Assembly: GCA_017442585.1 (NCBI GenBank) | Contig: JAFRZM010000019.1 | Span: 1-46,576 of the forward strand | Direction: 5' to 3' | Length of the DNA stretch: 46,576 nt | Source of the DNA: Lachnospiraceae bacterium | GTDB lineage: Bacteria > Bacillota > Clostridia > Lachnospirales > Lachnospiraceae | Part shown: positions 1-6,853 of the stretch, piece by piece | Layout of the letters: every line of letters starts with the position of its first letter | Numbering within the stretch: position 1 is the stretch's first letter | Program-made: the position numbers and the translations under genes | Notes under the pieces: model-generated | Seen by the model: only the letters and a program-made list of their open reading frames with translations | What the model was told of the DNA's origin: nothing | The model's database searches: none

Positions 1-1
1 C

Positions 2-271
2 AACACCGAACGCCGCCATATGGTTTATAAGATGTTAGACATTGCACGACCTGTAAGTTATCAGACGTGGAGGGAAAAGCTTCCGAATATAAGCGACAAC
101 GAACTTGAGATGCTCTACACACATCTATCCAACGGTCTTATGAATGTGATATTCACAGGTTACTATAAGTACGGGAGCGAAGAGATAGTTAATTTTGTGA
201 AGAGGATGATAAGGTGCAGTTTGGAGACGTTCTCCAACAAGAAAGGGACATGTGGCTCAGTGGCTCAGTAG
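2..271 (+). CDS. TetR/AcrR-type transcriptional regulator, C-terminal part
   Basis: The frame is open to the left edge of the window, so this is the 3' end (89 codons) of a gene that starts outside. The visible part is helical, with ISDNELEMLYTHLSNGLM and YKYGSEEIVNFVKRMI. This pattern is usual for the C-terminal ligand-binding and dimerisation domain of TetR-family repressors in Firmicutes. The DNA-binding helix-turn-helix would lie upstream and cannot be checked. The last five or so codons run into the tRNA-like sequence that follows, so the true protein end may have been altered by a rearrangement. The family call rests on a short stretch and is moderate. Confidence 0.5.
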   Translation, partial: NTERRHMVYKMLDIARPVSYQTWREKLPNISDNELEMLYTHLSNGLMNVIFTGYYKYGSEEIVNFVKRMIRCSLETFSNKKGTCGSVAQ

Positions 272-326
272 GTAGAGCAGGGGACTGAAAATCCCCGTGT
301 CACTGGCTCGATTCCGGTTCTGGGCA
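255..326 (+). tRNA. tRNA-Phe (anticodon GAA), irregular acceptor stem
   Basis: The D arm (GCTC/GAGC at 263-280), a five-pair anticodon stem GGGGA/TCCCC enclosing CTGAAAA (anticodon GAA), and a T arm ACTGG/CCGGT around CTCGATT are all present. The acceptor stem is defective: GCTCAG at 255-260 pairs with CTGGGC at 320-325, which gives only six pairs, and the seventh position is missing. No CCA is encoded after A326. The first half sits in a tandem copy of TGGCTCAG (253-260 and 261-268), which suggests that the 5' acceptor strand was rebuilt by a small duplication. It could be a functional atypical tRNA or a decayed copy. Confidence 0.6.
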
Positions 327-346
327 CTCTTTTTTTTACTAAAAAT

Positions 347-379
347 AACGCTAAGATCAATTTGATCTTAGCGTTTTTA
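347..379 (+). terminator. Rho-independent terminator
   Basis: Perfect 14-bp inverted repeat, AACGCTAAGATCAA at 347-360 and its complement at 362-375, with the base of the stem running into a T stretch. It closes the TetR/tRNA unit. Confidence 0.75.
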
Positions 380-412
380 TATTGCAAAAACCACGTTCTT
401 TATATACAGAAT

Positions 413-462
413 AAAATGGTAACCGAAATTGTATGGAGTTTGATGCTAATGCAAGTTATTAT
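413..462 (+). promoter_or_regulatory. Box A: 25-bp operator-like element and -10 of the small peptide gene
   Basis: The 25-bp element at 413-437 has the core ATGGTAACCGAAAT and ends in TGTATGGA. It matches the element at 2555-2579 in 24 of 25 positions. A -10-like TATTAT lies at 457-462, exactly 19 bp after the box, as for the second copy. No good -35 hexamer is present where one is expected; the box end occupies that place. This arrangement is typical of an activator-dependent promoter. The activator is unknown; the TPR regulator encoded between the two boxes is the obvious candidate. Confidence 0.6.
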
Positions 463-514
463 CTTAACAGTGGTTGACATAATCACATTTATAGAAGGAA
501 GAGGAGGTTTTTAG

Positions 515-751
515 ATGAAAAAGAAAGTTGTTGTATTATTGGTGGTAGTTAGTTTATTGATTTCGTCATTTTCAGTTTGCAATTTGAAAACCAGTGGAGA
601 AGCCATTACGGATTCTTCATTATTTGCATCAAGTGGATCAGGTATTCAAGTGCCGTTTGAAGGTGATGGGGCAGACCCCGAACCGGAAATGCCTGGTATG
701 GGAGATTTTATTCTCCTCTCATCTGGCGCCATTGGTAATAATAATCTTTGA
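515..751 (+). CDS. Small exported peptide precursor (78 aa), unknown
   Basis: A start with a strong AGGAGG site (502-507, 7 nt spacing) supports translation. The N-terminus MKKKVVVLLVVVSLLISS is a classic Sec signal: three lysines followed by a hydrophobic stretch. The remaining 50-odd residues are small, acidic and proline-rich (DGADPEPEMPGMGDF) and end in a less polar SSGAIGNNNL. There is no double-glycine leader and no cluster of cysteines as in lantibiotics. The gene has Box A upstream and its 3' end overlaps the convergent end of the TPR regulator by 44 bp. A pro-peptide pheromone for that regulator, or the substrate of the ABC exporter at 3756-5492, are the likeliest readings. No family recognised. 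Confidence 0.6.
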   Translation: MKKKVVVLLVVVSLLISSFSVCNLKTSGEAITDSSLFASSGSGIQVPFEGDGADPEPEMPGMGDFILLSSGAIGNNNL

Positions 752-1733
752 AAAAAAAGGACATTTTTTCTTTGTATAATTCAGAGAAAAGGTAGGCTTT
801 TTTGCTATTATTGATATTTGAGTTTTTTGTTTTATGAAAGGCGCGAACAAGTCCCCAGTAAAGCCCGGCAAGGCAGCTTGCGTTTCCGCAAAGAAGAGTA
901 TAGTAAATTGCCTTATCACTTATAGAAGTAACAATACTATATGGCATGTATTTGCCAACGGAAGAAATATAATTCATAGCAAGAGATGTATAGGTGGAAT
1001 AACTATATTTTGGGGAAATGGCACTTTGCTCAATATGATTAATTATGTTTTCGTATATCATTAGCAGGTATTCGTGTTCATGTTGCGGTAAACCTAAGTA
1101 GGTGCAGATTAAATAGCATTCTTCCAAGAATGGTTTTCTATATTGGGCTTGTGGTGATAAAGGATAACGTTGATCAATAATAGAAGCTAGTTTTTCTATT
1201 GTTTCAGAGTCGTATTCATGTTTACTGTTTTTCGATGCAAAGCATTTGTAAGCAGTAATAATTGGCTCTTCGAAGGAATCATATTCGGAAGAGTTATTAA
1301 TTAAATCTAGTAAAGAGGAATAATCCTGTTTGTTTGCGTATTCGCGCATTTTTTGAAATAGTTCGAGTCGATCAAAAGATTCCGTAAGAACAAAGCCGCT
1401 TCTTTTAGGTTTGTTTAAATTGAATTTGTCCATTAGTTTAGTAAAGGTGGTTTTATTTGGCGAGCGTTTGCTTGTTTCGTAATATGATATTGAACTTGGA
1501 TTTGAATATACTCCGTCAGAAAGGTCTAATTGTGAGAGGCTCTGGCGAATACGCTCAGCCTTAAGTATTTCAGATTCAAGATTATAGGACACTTTTCTAC
1601 AACGAAAAAAGATAGAATCTTGTGGAATACTAGGAATATATTTATTAAGTAATTCGTCAATTACATCTCTAAAAGGCATCCAGTAGGATGCCTTTTCAGG
1701 TTCGTTCTGAGACTGATATATGTTAATTAACAT
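708..1733 (-). CDS. TPR/HTH regulator, C-terminal fragment after a frameshift
   Basis: This reading frame continues the regulator whose first part is encoded at 1736-2479. Its nominal start has no good ribosome-binding site. Read upstream of that start, the frame gives VPLLLTMLINIYQSQ, which restores a TPR helix. Residues about 55-105 (ILKAERIRQSLSQLDLSDG, then SISYYETSKRSPNKTTFTKL) resemble an XRE-type helix-turn-helix, followed by further helical TPR-like sequence such as LFQKMREYANKQDYSSLLDLI. The whole split protein would be about 600 residues, with helix-turn-helix-like parts in both halves. It may be a broken gene, a programmed frameshift or a sequence error. The 3' end overlaps the peptide gene on the other strand. 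Confidence 0.5.
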   Translation of the reverse strand: MLINIYQSQNEPEKASYWMPFRDVIDELLNKYIPSIPQDSIFFRCRKVSYNLESEILKAERIRQSLSQLDLSDGVYSNPSSISYYETSKRSPNKTTFTKLMDKFNLNKPKRSGFVLTESFDRLELFQKMREYANKQDYSSLLDLINNSSEYDSFEEPIITAYKCFASKNSKHEYDSETIEKLASIIDQRYPLSPQAQYRKPFLEECYLICTYLGLPQHEHEYLLMIYENIINHIEQSAISPKYSYSTYTSLAMNYISSVGKYMPYSIVTSISDKAIYYTLLCGNASCLAGLYWGLVRAFHKTKNSNINNSKKAYLFSELYKEKMSFFFKDYYYQWRQMRGE

Positions 1734-1735
1734 AG

Positions 1736-2479
1736 TTAATAACGGAACATCATGTAGATGATGCTTTCGTTACGCATAAGGTCAATTGCCTCTTCTATAT
1801 AGCCAAGAGTTTTTTCCATGGGTAGATTATTTTGACAATATTTCCCGAAAAGCAACGCGCATTTTGGAAGAATTGAAACTAGTAATCGGCTATCTGTTAT
1901 ATGCTTTTTTGACCATTCGTAGACGGTGCTCGTTATAGAGATAGCGGTATCAATGTCGCCGGATTTAAATAATAGTTCAGAAAGGAAAAGTATATTTTCT
2001 AATTCGTATGAAGAAAAGCAGTATTGTTCATAATTGGATATTGTAATATCCGGTAACGTTGTATATATGGCTTGCATGATATATTCTTTTGCAGAAAGCA
2101 AGTCTCCCTTTTCTGAAGAAATCCAAGCATGTATTCTGTAGTAATACATTTTCATAGCAAGCGATGCTTTATTAAGATTGGGAATTAGTGTATTAAGACT
2201 ATCTTCGGCAGCAAGGTAGTCTTGATTATAAATATAATTATCGATATTGTCGCGGATGGTTACGGAAGAGTATTCCTTATCGGAAAGAATAAATTCCAGG
2301 TTTTCCGGAGAGCGTCCGATACGTTCCATAAGTATTTCAAATGTTAAAAGTTCTATGTTTGTATCTTGCTCGGAAGCTTTAATAAGTAACTGAGGAGAAC
2401 ATATACCCTTCACAAGTCTTCTGCGCGATATGTTCTTGTTATAGCATTCTTGATCGAGCATTTTATAGACCGAAAACAT
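1736..2479 (-). CDS. XRE/TPR (RRNPP-like) regulator, N-terminal fragment before a frameshift
   Basis: The start chosen is MFSVYKMLDQECY, because GGAGGA lies 8 nt before it (complement of 2487-2492) and a predicted promoter would begin transcription near 2507, which rules out the longer frame starting at 2509. ISRRRLVKGICSPQ with LMERIGRSPENLEFIL is the pattern of Firmicute XRE regulators that carry C-terminal TPR repeats (the RRNPP type, which bind re-imported peptides). Helical repeats follow (GDLLSAKEYIMQAIYTTLP, LFKSGDIDTAISI, TLGYIEEAIDLM). The frame stops at 1736-1738 just where the family would read on, and the rest is found in another frame. It sits between a small exported peptide gene and an exporter operon. 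Confidence 0.6.
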   Translation of the reverse strand: MFSVYKMLDQECYNKNISRRRLVKGICSPQLLIKASEQDTNIELLTFEILMERIGRSPENLEFILSDKEYSSVTIRDNIDNYIYNQDYLAAEDSLNTLIPNLNKASLAMKMYYYRIHAWISSEKGDLLSAKEYIMQAIYTTLPDITISNYEQYCFSSYELENILFLSELLFKSGDIDTAISITSTVYEWSKKHITDSRLLVSILPKCALLFGKYCQNNLPMEKTLGYIEEAIDLMRNESIIYMMFRY

Positions 2480-2513
2480 TAGTAAATCCTCCAAACAGAC
2501 ATGTCTCATATTA

Positions 2514-2542
2514 AGTGTAACGCTCTAAATCAATAAGTTCAA
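2514..2542 (-). promoter_or_regulatory. Sigma-70 promoter of the TPR regulator
   Basis: On the minus strand TTGAAC (2537-2542) is followed after 17 bp by TACACT (2514-2519). Transcription would start near 2507 and give a leader of about 28 nt before the GGAGG site. Box B lies 12 bp upstream of its -35, so it could also affect the regulator itself. Confidence 0.5.
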
Positions 2543-2554
2543 GAATCATTTTTT

Positions 2555-2604
2555 AAAATGGTAACCGAAAATGTATGGAAATTAGAGTTCGACAAATTTA
2601 TAAT
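2555..2604 (+). promoter_or_regulatory. Box B: second copy of the 25-bp element and -10 of the exporter operon
   Basis: The element at 2555-2579 (core ATGGTAACCGAAAA, ending TGTATGGA) differs from Box A at one position. TATAAT at 2599-2604 begins 20 bp after the last base of the box, the same geometry as at Box A. A second TATAAT overlaps at 2605-2610. There is no clear -35. The sequence GGTAACC inside the box is a 7-bp palindrome. Confidence 0.65.
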
Positions 2605-2675
2605 TATAATGAGTATCGGAGTAGAATAATTGAAAACAAAGATCTCTATGCTGACAGCGAAAGGAGAAACTAAAG

Positions 2676-3743
2676 ATGAAGAAGAAAGTTTTTGGAATTG
2701 TTTGTGTGGTATTATTAGTCATAATTGGAACGATTGTGGTAAAGGTTCGCACAGACGCTAGAAATGAATTGGCAAAAGAGGCAAGATCACAAAAGGAAAA
2801 AGATGCCGAAGCATTAGATGATCGCATTAATAATCCGCAGACACCGGAAGACTATTATGAAGCGTTTCTTGCAGGTAAAATAAAGGCAACGACTACGCGT
2901 ACAGGAGTTTTCCAACGTTACAAAATGATTGATTTTAACGAAATGAAAACTGAGCTTGGGGCAAGTTTGGGAGTTACCGGATGGCCAAATAAAGTTCAGA
3001 TGGTGTCTTATAGCATAGTTAAACCTGATGATGGGAGTATTCCGTTTTTGGTGTTGCGTATGCATTTTGCTTATCCTGAAAGTGAAGAATATGTTGATAA
3101 TATAAGTATATTTAAATATATAGGTGATGGTAATATTCGAATGGTAGGACAGGCAATTGGCGTAAATGTAAAACGCGGTGGGCGTGACATTTCGGGTTCG
3201 GTAAGGGTTCTGACTAATGGTATAGTTGAAGAGCATAATGTGTATAATCATTCGCACGGATTAATTAACACTGGTTATTATAATATGTTTACTGATGATA
3301 AAACATTTGAATGTATTGCTTTTGTTAGTGAGTATGATAGGCTGACATCTTGTATAATTCCTGCAAGTGAGCTCCCGCCGAGCGTTGCGGGAGATAATTA
3401 TACAAATGCAGCGTATGTAGATGAGGGTGAAGAGGGAGTAGAGTATTATAATTTGCAGAAAATCGAAACCGATTATATAAATCGCAACAGCACAGATGAT
3501 TATTATAAGCAGGGTGTATATTTCGTTTTCAGAGACCAAGACGGAGAGAAATTATATTCGGCAGATTCTACCTATGCATCTCTTTATGAAGAGCATGGTA
3601 TTAATATTATTACATCAGACAAAGCAAACACTTTACTAGAAGATGTTTTTGCAGAACATGGCTATGATTATAATACATGTTTGGATGCTCCGGAGATAGA
3701 GTGGATTGATATTGAGTGTCCGCCATGGGGCCCATATAACTAA
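2676..3743 (+). CDS. Membrane-anchored extracytoplasmic protein, unknown
   Basis: A 355-residue protein with one N-terminal hydrophobic segment after MKKK (VFGIVCVVLLVIIGTIVV), then a charged helical linker rich in K, E and A, then a mostly polar domain with many Y, D and E residues. It most resembles a protein held in the membrane by its N-terminus and exposed outside; it has no lipobox. The C-terminus ends ECPPWGPYN. AAAGGAG lies about 10 nt before the start. It is preceded by Box B and followed after 12 nt by the ABC exporter, so the two are one operon. It could be an accessory protein of the exporter, an immunity-like protein or a peptide-processing partner. I do not recognise a family. 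Confidence 0.6.
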   Translation: MKKKVFGIVCVVLLVIIGTIVVKVRTDARNELAKEARSQKEKDAEALDDRINNPQTPEDYYEAFLAGKIKATTTRTGVFQRYKMIDFNEMKTELGASLGVTGWPNKVQMVSYSIVKPDDGSIPFLVLRMHFAYPESEEYVDNISIFKYIGDGNIRMVGQAIGVNVKRGGRDISGSVRVLTNGIVEEHNVYNHSHGLINTGYYNMFTDDKTFECIAFVSEYDRLTSCIIPASELPPSVAGDNYTNAAYVDEGEEGVEYYNLQKIETDYINRNSTDDYYKQGVYFVFRDQDGEKLYSADSTYASLYEEHGINIITSDKANTLLEDVFAEHGYDYNTCLDAPEIEWIDIECPPWGPYN

Positions 3744-3755
3744 AGGATAATATAA

Positions 3756-5492
3756 ATGGAAATTTTTACATTATGTAAGAAATACTTAAAGACACAGTGC
3801 TATAGGTTGATAGCGTTCGTTATGCTTTCTGTTGTTGGATCAATGGTAGGAATAGTGGCACCGTATGTTCTTGGTGATTTTATGGATACATTGGTGGCCG
3901 GTGCCGATTACGAAAGTATTAAGCGCTTTTGCCTCATATTTGGAGGAATAAGCCTTTTTAAGATTGTTAAAGACTATCTGGTATCCATACTCAATACTAA
4001 AATGAAAATTAGGATGAGTTATGATTTCAACATGGATCTGATTAAGTATATACAAAAATTATCGGTAGCCTATATTGAAGACAAGGACGTAGCATACTTA
4101 AACCAGCGTCTTAGCGGCGATACCTATACATTGGTGGCGTTTGTGCTTGGATTTTTTAAAGACGTAATAACAAATGCAGTCTTGTTTATAGTCCCGATGG
4201 TAGTGTTGTTCTTTGTAAATAAGTTCGTTCTAATTCTTTTGAGCGGATTTATTATAGTATATGCTATCGTATATCTGGCTATGAAAAAGTGCATATACGA
4301 GACGGGATTCAAATACCGCGAGCAATCGTCGCGCTTTTGGGCTAAGTTATTTGAGCAGTTAAAGTTTGTTTCTCAGATTAAAGCTCATTCAATACAAGAG
4401 GAGTTTAATGCAAGAGCTGATAAGGCATATGGCGATTACGAGAAAGCTGCAATTAAGAATCAGAGAATTAATCATGTATATTACGGGATAGACGGAATAG
4501 TCGTATCGCTTGCGCAAATAGTGTTGTTTGTGGTTGGAGGAATTCTCGTCATTAAAGGCGAATTCACGATAGGATTATTTACGATATTTAGCAGCTACTT
4601 TAAGTTGATGCTCGGTAGCCTTAGTTATTTCTTTAATCTTGCGGCGACATTTAGTGATGCGCTGGTATCGTTGGATAGAATACTTACTATACAGGCGTAT
4701 GAGGATGAGCCGGATGGGTATATCGAATTAAAATCGATAGACAAAATTGACCTTTGCGGGGTTTCGTTTTCGTATGGTTTTTACAATGCATTTTATAATT
4801 ACCTTATTCCGGGATGGCATGAGACAGAAGAAACGTTAAGGGATGCGGTTGATAACGTCTATTATTCCTTTACAAAGGGCAAAATGTATGCATTAACCGG
4901 AAGGAACGGAGCAGGCAAAAGCACTTTGGCGAAGCTTATAATAGGACTTTACAAATATGAGTGCTTTGGAAAACTAATGTATAATGATACGCCGCTGATT
5001 ACATGTAATATCGTTAAGGCGCGAAAGAAACTTATCGGCTATGCGGAGCAGCATCCGTTACTTGCAGAAGGCGATCTCGTATATAATATAACGTATGAGA
5101 ATGTGGATGAGGACGCAGAGAAAAAGCAAAGAGTTCTTAATGATATTTTGAAATACGCGCGGATTCTTAACGCTGAAAAGTTCATAGAGGAGGCCGTAGG
5201 TTATTCCAATATAACCGCGGATAATAATAATCTTTCCGGAGGCGAAAGGCAGAAAATAGCAATCCTTCGGGCGCTGTATAAGAATCCGGATCTTCTTGTC
5301 CTGGATGAACCTACGGCACCGCTTGATAAAGAGACGAAGCGGCAGTTTATGGAGTATCTTTCAAGTATAAAGCAGGACAAGATTATTGTTATAGTTACGC
5401 ATGATAAAGACGTTTTGCCGTACTGTGATGAAGAGCTGAAGCTTCCGATGGAGAATCGTGAAGAAATAAAGAGATTCTTTTTTAAATATTAA
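3756..5492 (+). CDS. ABC exporter, fused membrane and ATPase domains
   Basis: A 578-residue half-transporter. The first 320 or so residues hold about six hydrophobic segments (for example LIAFVMLSVVGSMVGIVAPYVL and VLFIVPMVVLFFVN). The ATPase part has Walker A GRNGAGKST, Q-loop region GYAEQHP, signature LSGGERQK, Walker B LLVLDEPTAPLD and H-loop THD. This is the type that exports peptides, lipids or drugs; no N-terminal C39 peptidase domain is present, so it would not itself cleave a double-glycine leader. Between the membrane part and Walker A there is an unusual stretch (FYNAFYNYLIPGWHETEETL). It probably works as a homodimer. Its operon partner and the shared box before the small peptide gene make peptide export the likeliest role. 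Confidence 0.85.
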   Translation: MEIFTLCKKYLKTQCYRLIAFVMLSVVGSMVGIVAPYVLGDFMDTLVAGADYESIKRFCLIFGGISLFKIVKDYLVSILNTKMKIRMSYDFNMDLIKYIQKLSVAYIEDKDVAYLNQRLSGDTYTLVAFVLGFFKDVITNAVLFIVPMVVLFFVNKFVLILLSGFIIVYAIVYLAMKKCIYETGFKYREQSSRFWAKLFEQLKFVSQIKAHSIQEEFNARADKAYGDYEKAAIKNQRINHVYYGIDGIVVSLAQIVLFVVGGILVIKGEFTIGLFTIFSSYFKLMLGSLSYFFNLAATFSDALVSLDRILTIQAYEDEPDGYIELKSIDKIDLCGVSFSYGFYNAFYNYLIPGWHETEETLRDAVDNVYYSFTKGKMYALTGRNGAGKSTLAKLIIGLYKYECFGKLMYNDTPLITCNIVKARKKLIGYAEQHPLLAEGDLVYNITYENVDEDAEKKQRVLNDILKYARILNAEKFIEEAVGYSNITADNNNLSGGERQKIAILRALYKNPDLLVLDEPTAPLDKETKRQFMEYLSSIKQDKIIVIVTHDKDVLPYCDEELKLPMENREEIKRFFFKY

Positions 5493-5685
5493 ATATTTAT
5501 AAAGTGCGTAAAATCGCTTGCATTGTGCGTATTTATCAATTATTATCGAACCATGCAGAGAAAATATTCACATTTAAGACAAATTATTTATAAAAGCTTA
5601 TAATTGTTTTTATTTTCGAAATTATTTGTTTTATTTGAGTTTGTTGATATAAACTTCGTTTCATGGTTTAATAAATGCAATTAAA

Positions 5686-5715
5686 TTGACTATACAATAT
5701 TAGAATTTGTAGAAA
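5686..5715 (+). promoter_or_regulatory. Possible promoter of the MoxR operon
   Basis: The 284-bp AT-rich gap between the exporter and the first DUF58 gene has no other feature that I can support and no clear terminator for the exporter operon. TTGACT at 5686-5691 with TAGAAA at 5710-5715 (18 bp apart) is the best promoter match. Confidence 0.3.
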
Positions 5716-5776
5716 ATATTCAAATATTACCTTTTAACCAAATGGAGAAAGGTTTAGCAGGAAGAAGATACGGGTT

Positions 5777-6853
5777 ATGGCATTATTTGTTTTAATTTTA
5801 ATAGCAGCAGTTATTTTCATAGTAGAACGTAATTATGCAAGTCGTAAGATGTGCGACCTGCGTTATAAGACTGAGCGTGAAACACTCCTCGTCGAGAAAG
5901 ACGAGGAGGTGGTTTTACGCTCTTCTATTATTAACGTGTCGAAATTACCTGTAAGTTACGTCAGAGTGTTCGAGGAATTACCTGATACGGCTGAACTTGT
6001 GGGACCTGAAACTTATGTTAAAGAGCATATAATGGCACTCGGTGACAAGCGATACGTTATAAAGAACATGGCAATTGCGCCGCATAAAGAAATAGAAAAG
6101 TTCGAAAAGTATAAGATTTCAAACCGTGGCGTATATTACTACGGTAACCATTCATTAATAACGGGAAGCTTCTTCGGACTTAAAAACTTAGAAGCTAAAG
6201 ACTACACCCCGAAGCACGTAGCCGTTATGCCGTCTAGGATAGAAGATAAGAAGCTTGAAAATGTCATCGGCGGATTTATCGGAGACATATCGGTAAGGCG
6301 TTTTATAATGGAAGATCCTATCCTTACAGTCGGATATAACGAATATACGGGCCGCGAGCCGATGAGAGATATATCGTGGATCAGGACAGCCGTACAAGGC
6401 AAGCTCATGGTTAAAAGGTATGATTATACATCAGAACTTCGTGTGATGATACTTTTAAACCTCGAAGGCGGAAACGATGCCGATATGGAGCGTACATTTG
6501 AGATATGCAGGCGGGTTATAGAAGAACTTGAAGATAAGAAGATTCCATACGGATTTAGAACAAACGGAATGATATTCGGTCCGGAAGGCGCGATATCTCA
6601 CATGCCTGCAGGTATGGGAGAAGCGCATTTTATGGCAATGATGTATGGCCTTGCCGGTGCAAAACATGATTGCTGGTATTCGCTCGAATCACTTGTTAAG
6701 CAGACCCTTAAAGGCGCGACGTCAAACGAGCATTACGTCTTTGTAACGGTTCCGGTAGACGAAAAAGGAGAAGCGACGATTCGTTACCTTGAAAGCCGTA
6801 CCGGATCGAAGATGCTCGTACTAAAGGGAGAGGAGGAACGCGAAGTTGTTTAG
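5777..6853 (+). CDS. DUF58 domain protein
   Basis: 358 residues with one N-terminal membrane segment (ALFVLILIAAVIFIV) and a DUF58 domain. The family signature is clear: VGYNEYTGREPMRDISWIRT followed by GKLMVKRYDYTSELRVMILL. DUF58 proteins have a fold related to von Willebrand A domains and are regularly encoded with MoxR AAA ATPases, often with roles in envelope stress, surface assembly or sporulation; a biochemical function is not established. It is the first gene of a six-gene operon and is a paralogue of the DUF58 protein at 9146-10204, with the GFIGDISVRRFIMEDP segment in both. The site before the start (AGGAAGAAG) is weak but usable. Confidence 0.88.
   Translation: MALFVLILIAAVIFIVERNYASRKMCDLRYKTERETLLVEKDEEVVLRSSIINVSKLPVSYVRVFEELPDTAELVGPETYVKEHIMALGDKRYVIKNMAIAPHKEIEKFEKYKISNRGVYYYGNHSLITGSFFGLKNLEAKDYTPKHVAVMPSRIEDKKLENVIGGFIGDISVRRFIMEDPILTVGYNEYTGREPMRDISWIRTAVQGKLMVKRYDYTSELRVMILLNLEGGNDADMERTFEICRRVIEELEDKKIPYGFRTNGMIFGPEGAISHMPAGMGEAHFMAMMYGLAGAKHDCWYSLESLVKQTLKGATSNEHYVFVTVPVDEKGEATIRYLESRTGSKMLVLKGEEEREVV

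Noticed and set aside
474-499. TTGACA at 474-479 as the -35 of the peptide gene
   Set aside because: No -10 hexamer lies 16-18 bp later; the sequence there is the purine-rich ribosome-binding region. The box and TATTAT upstream fit better.
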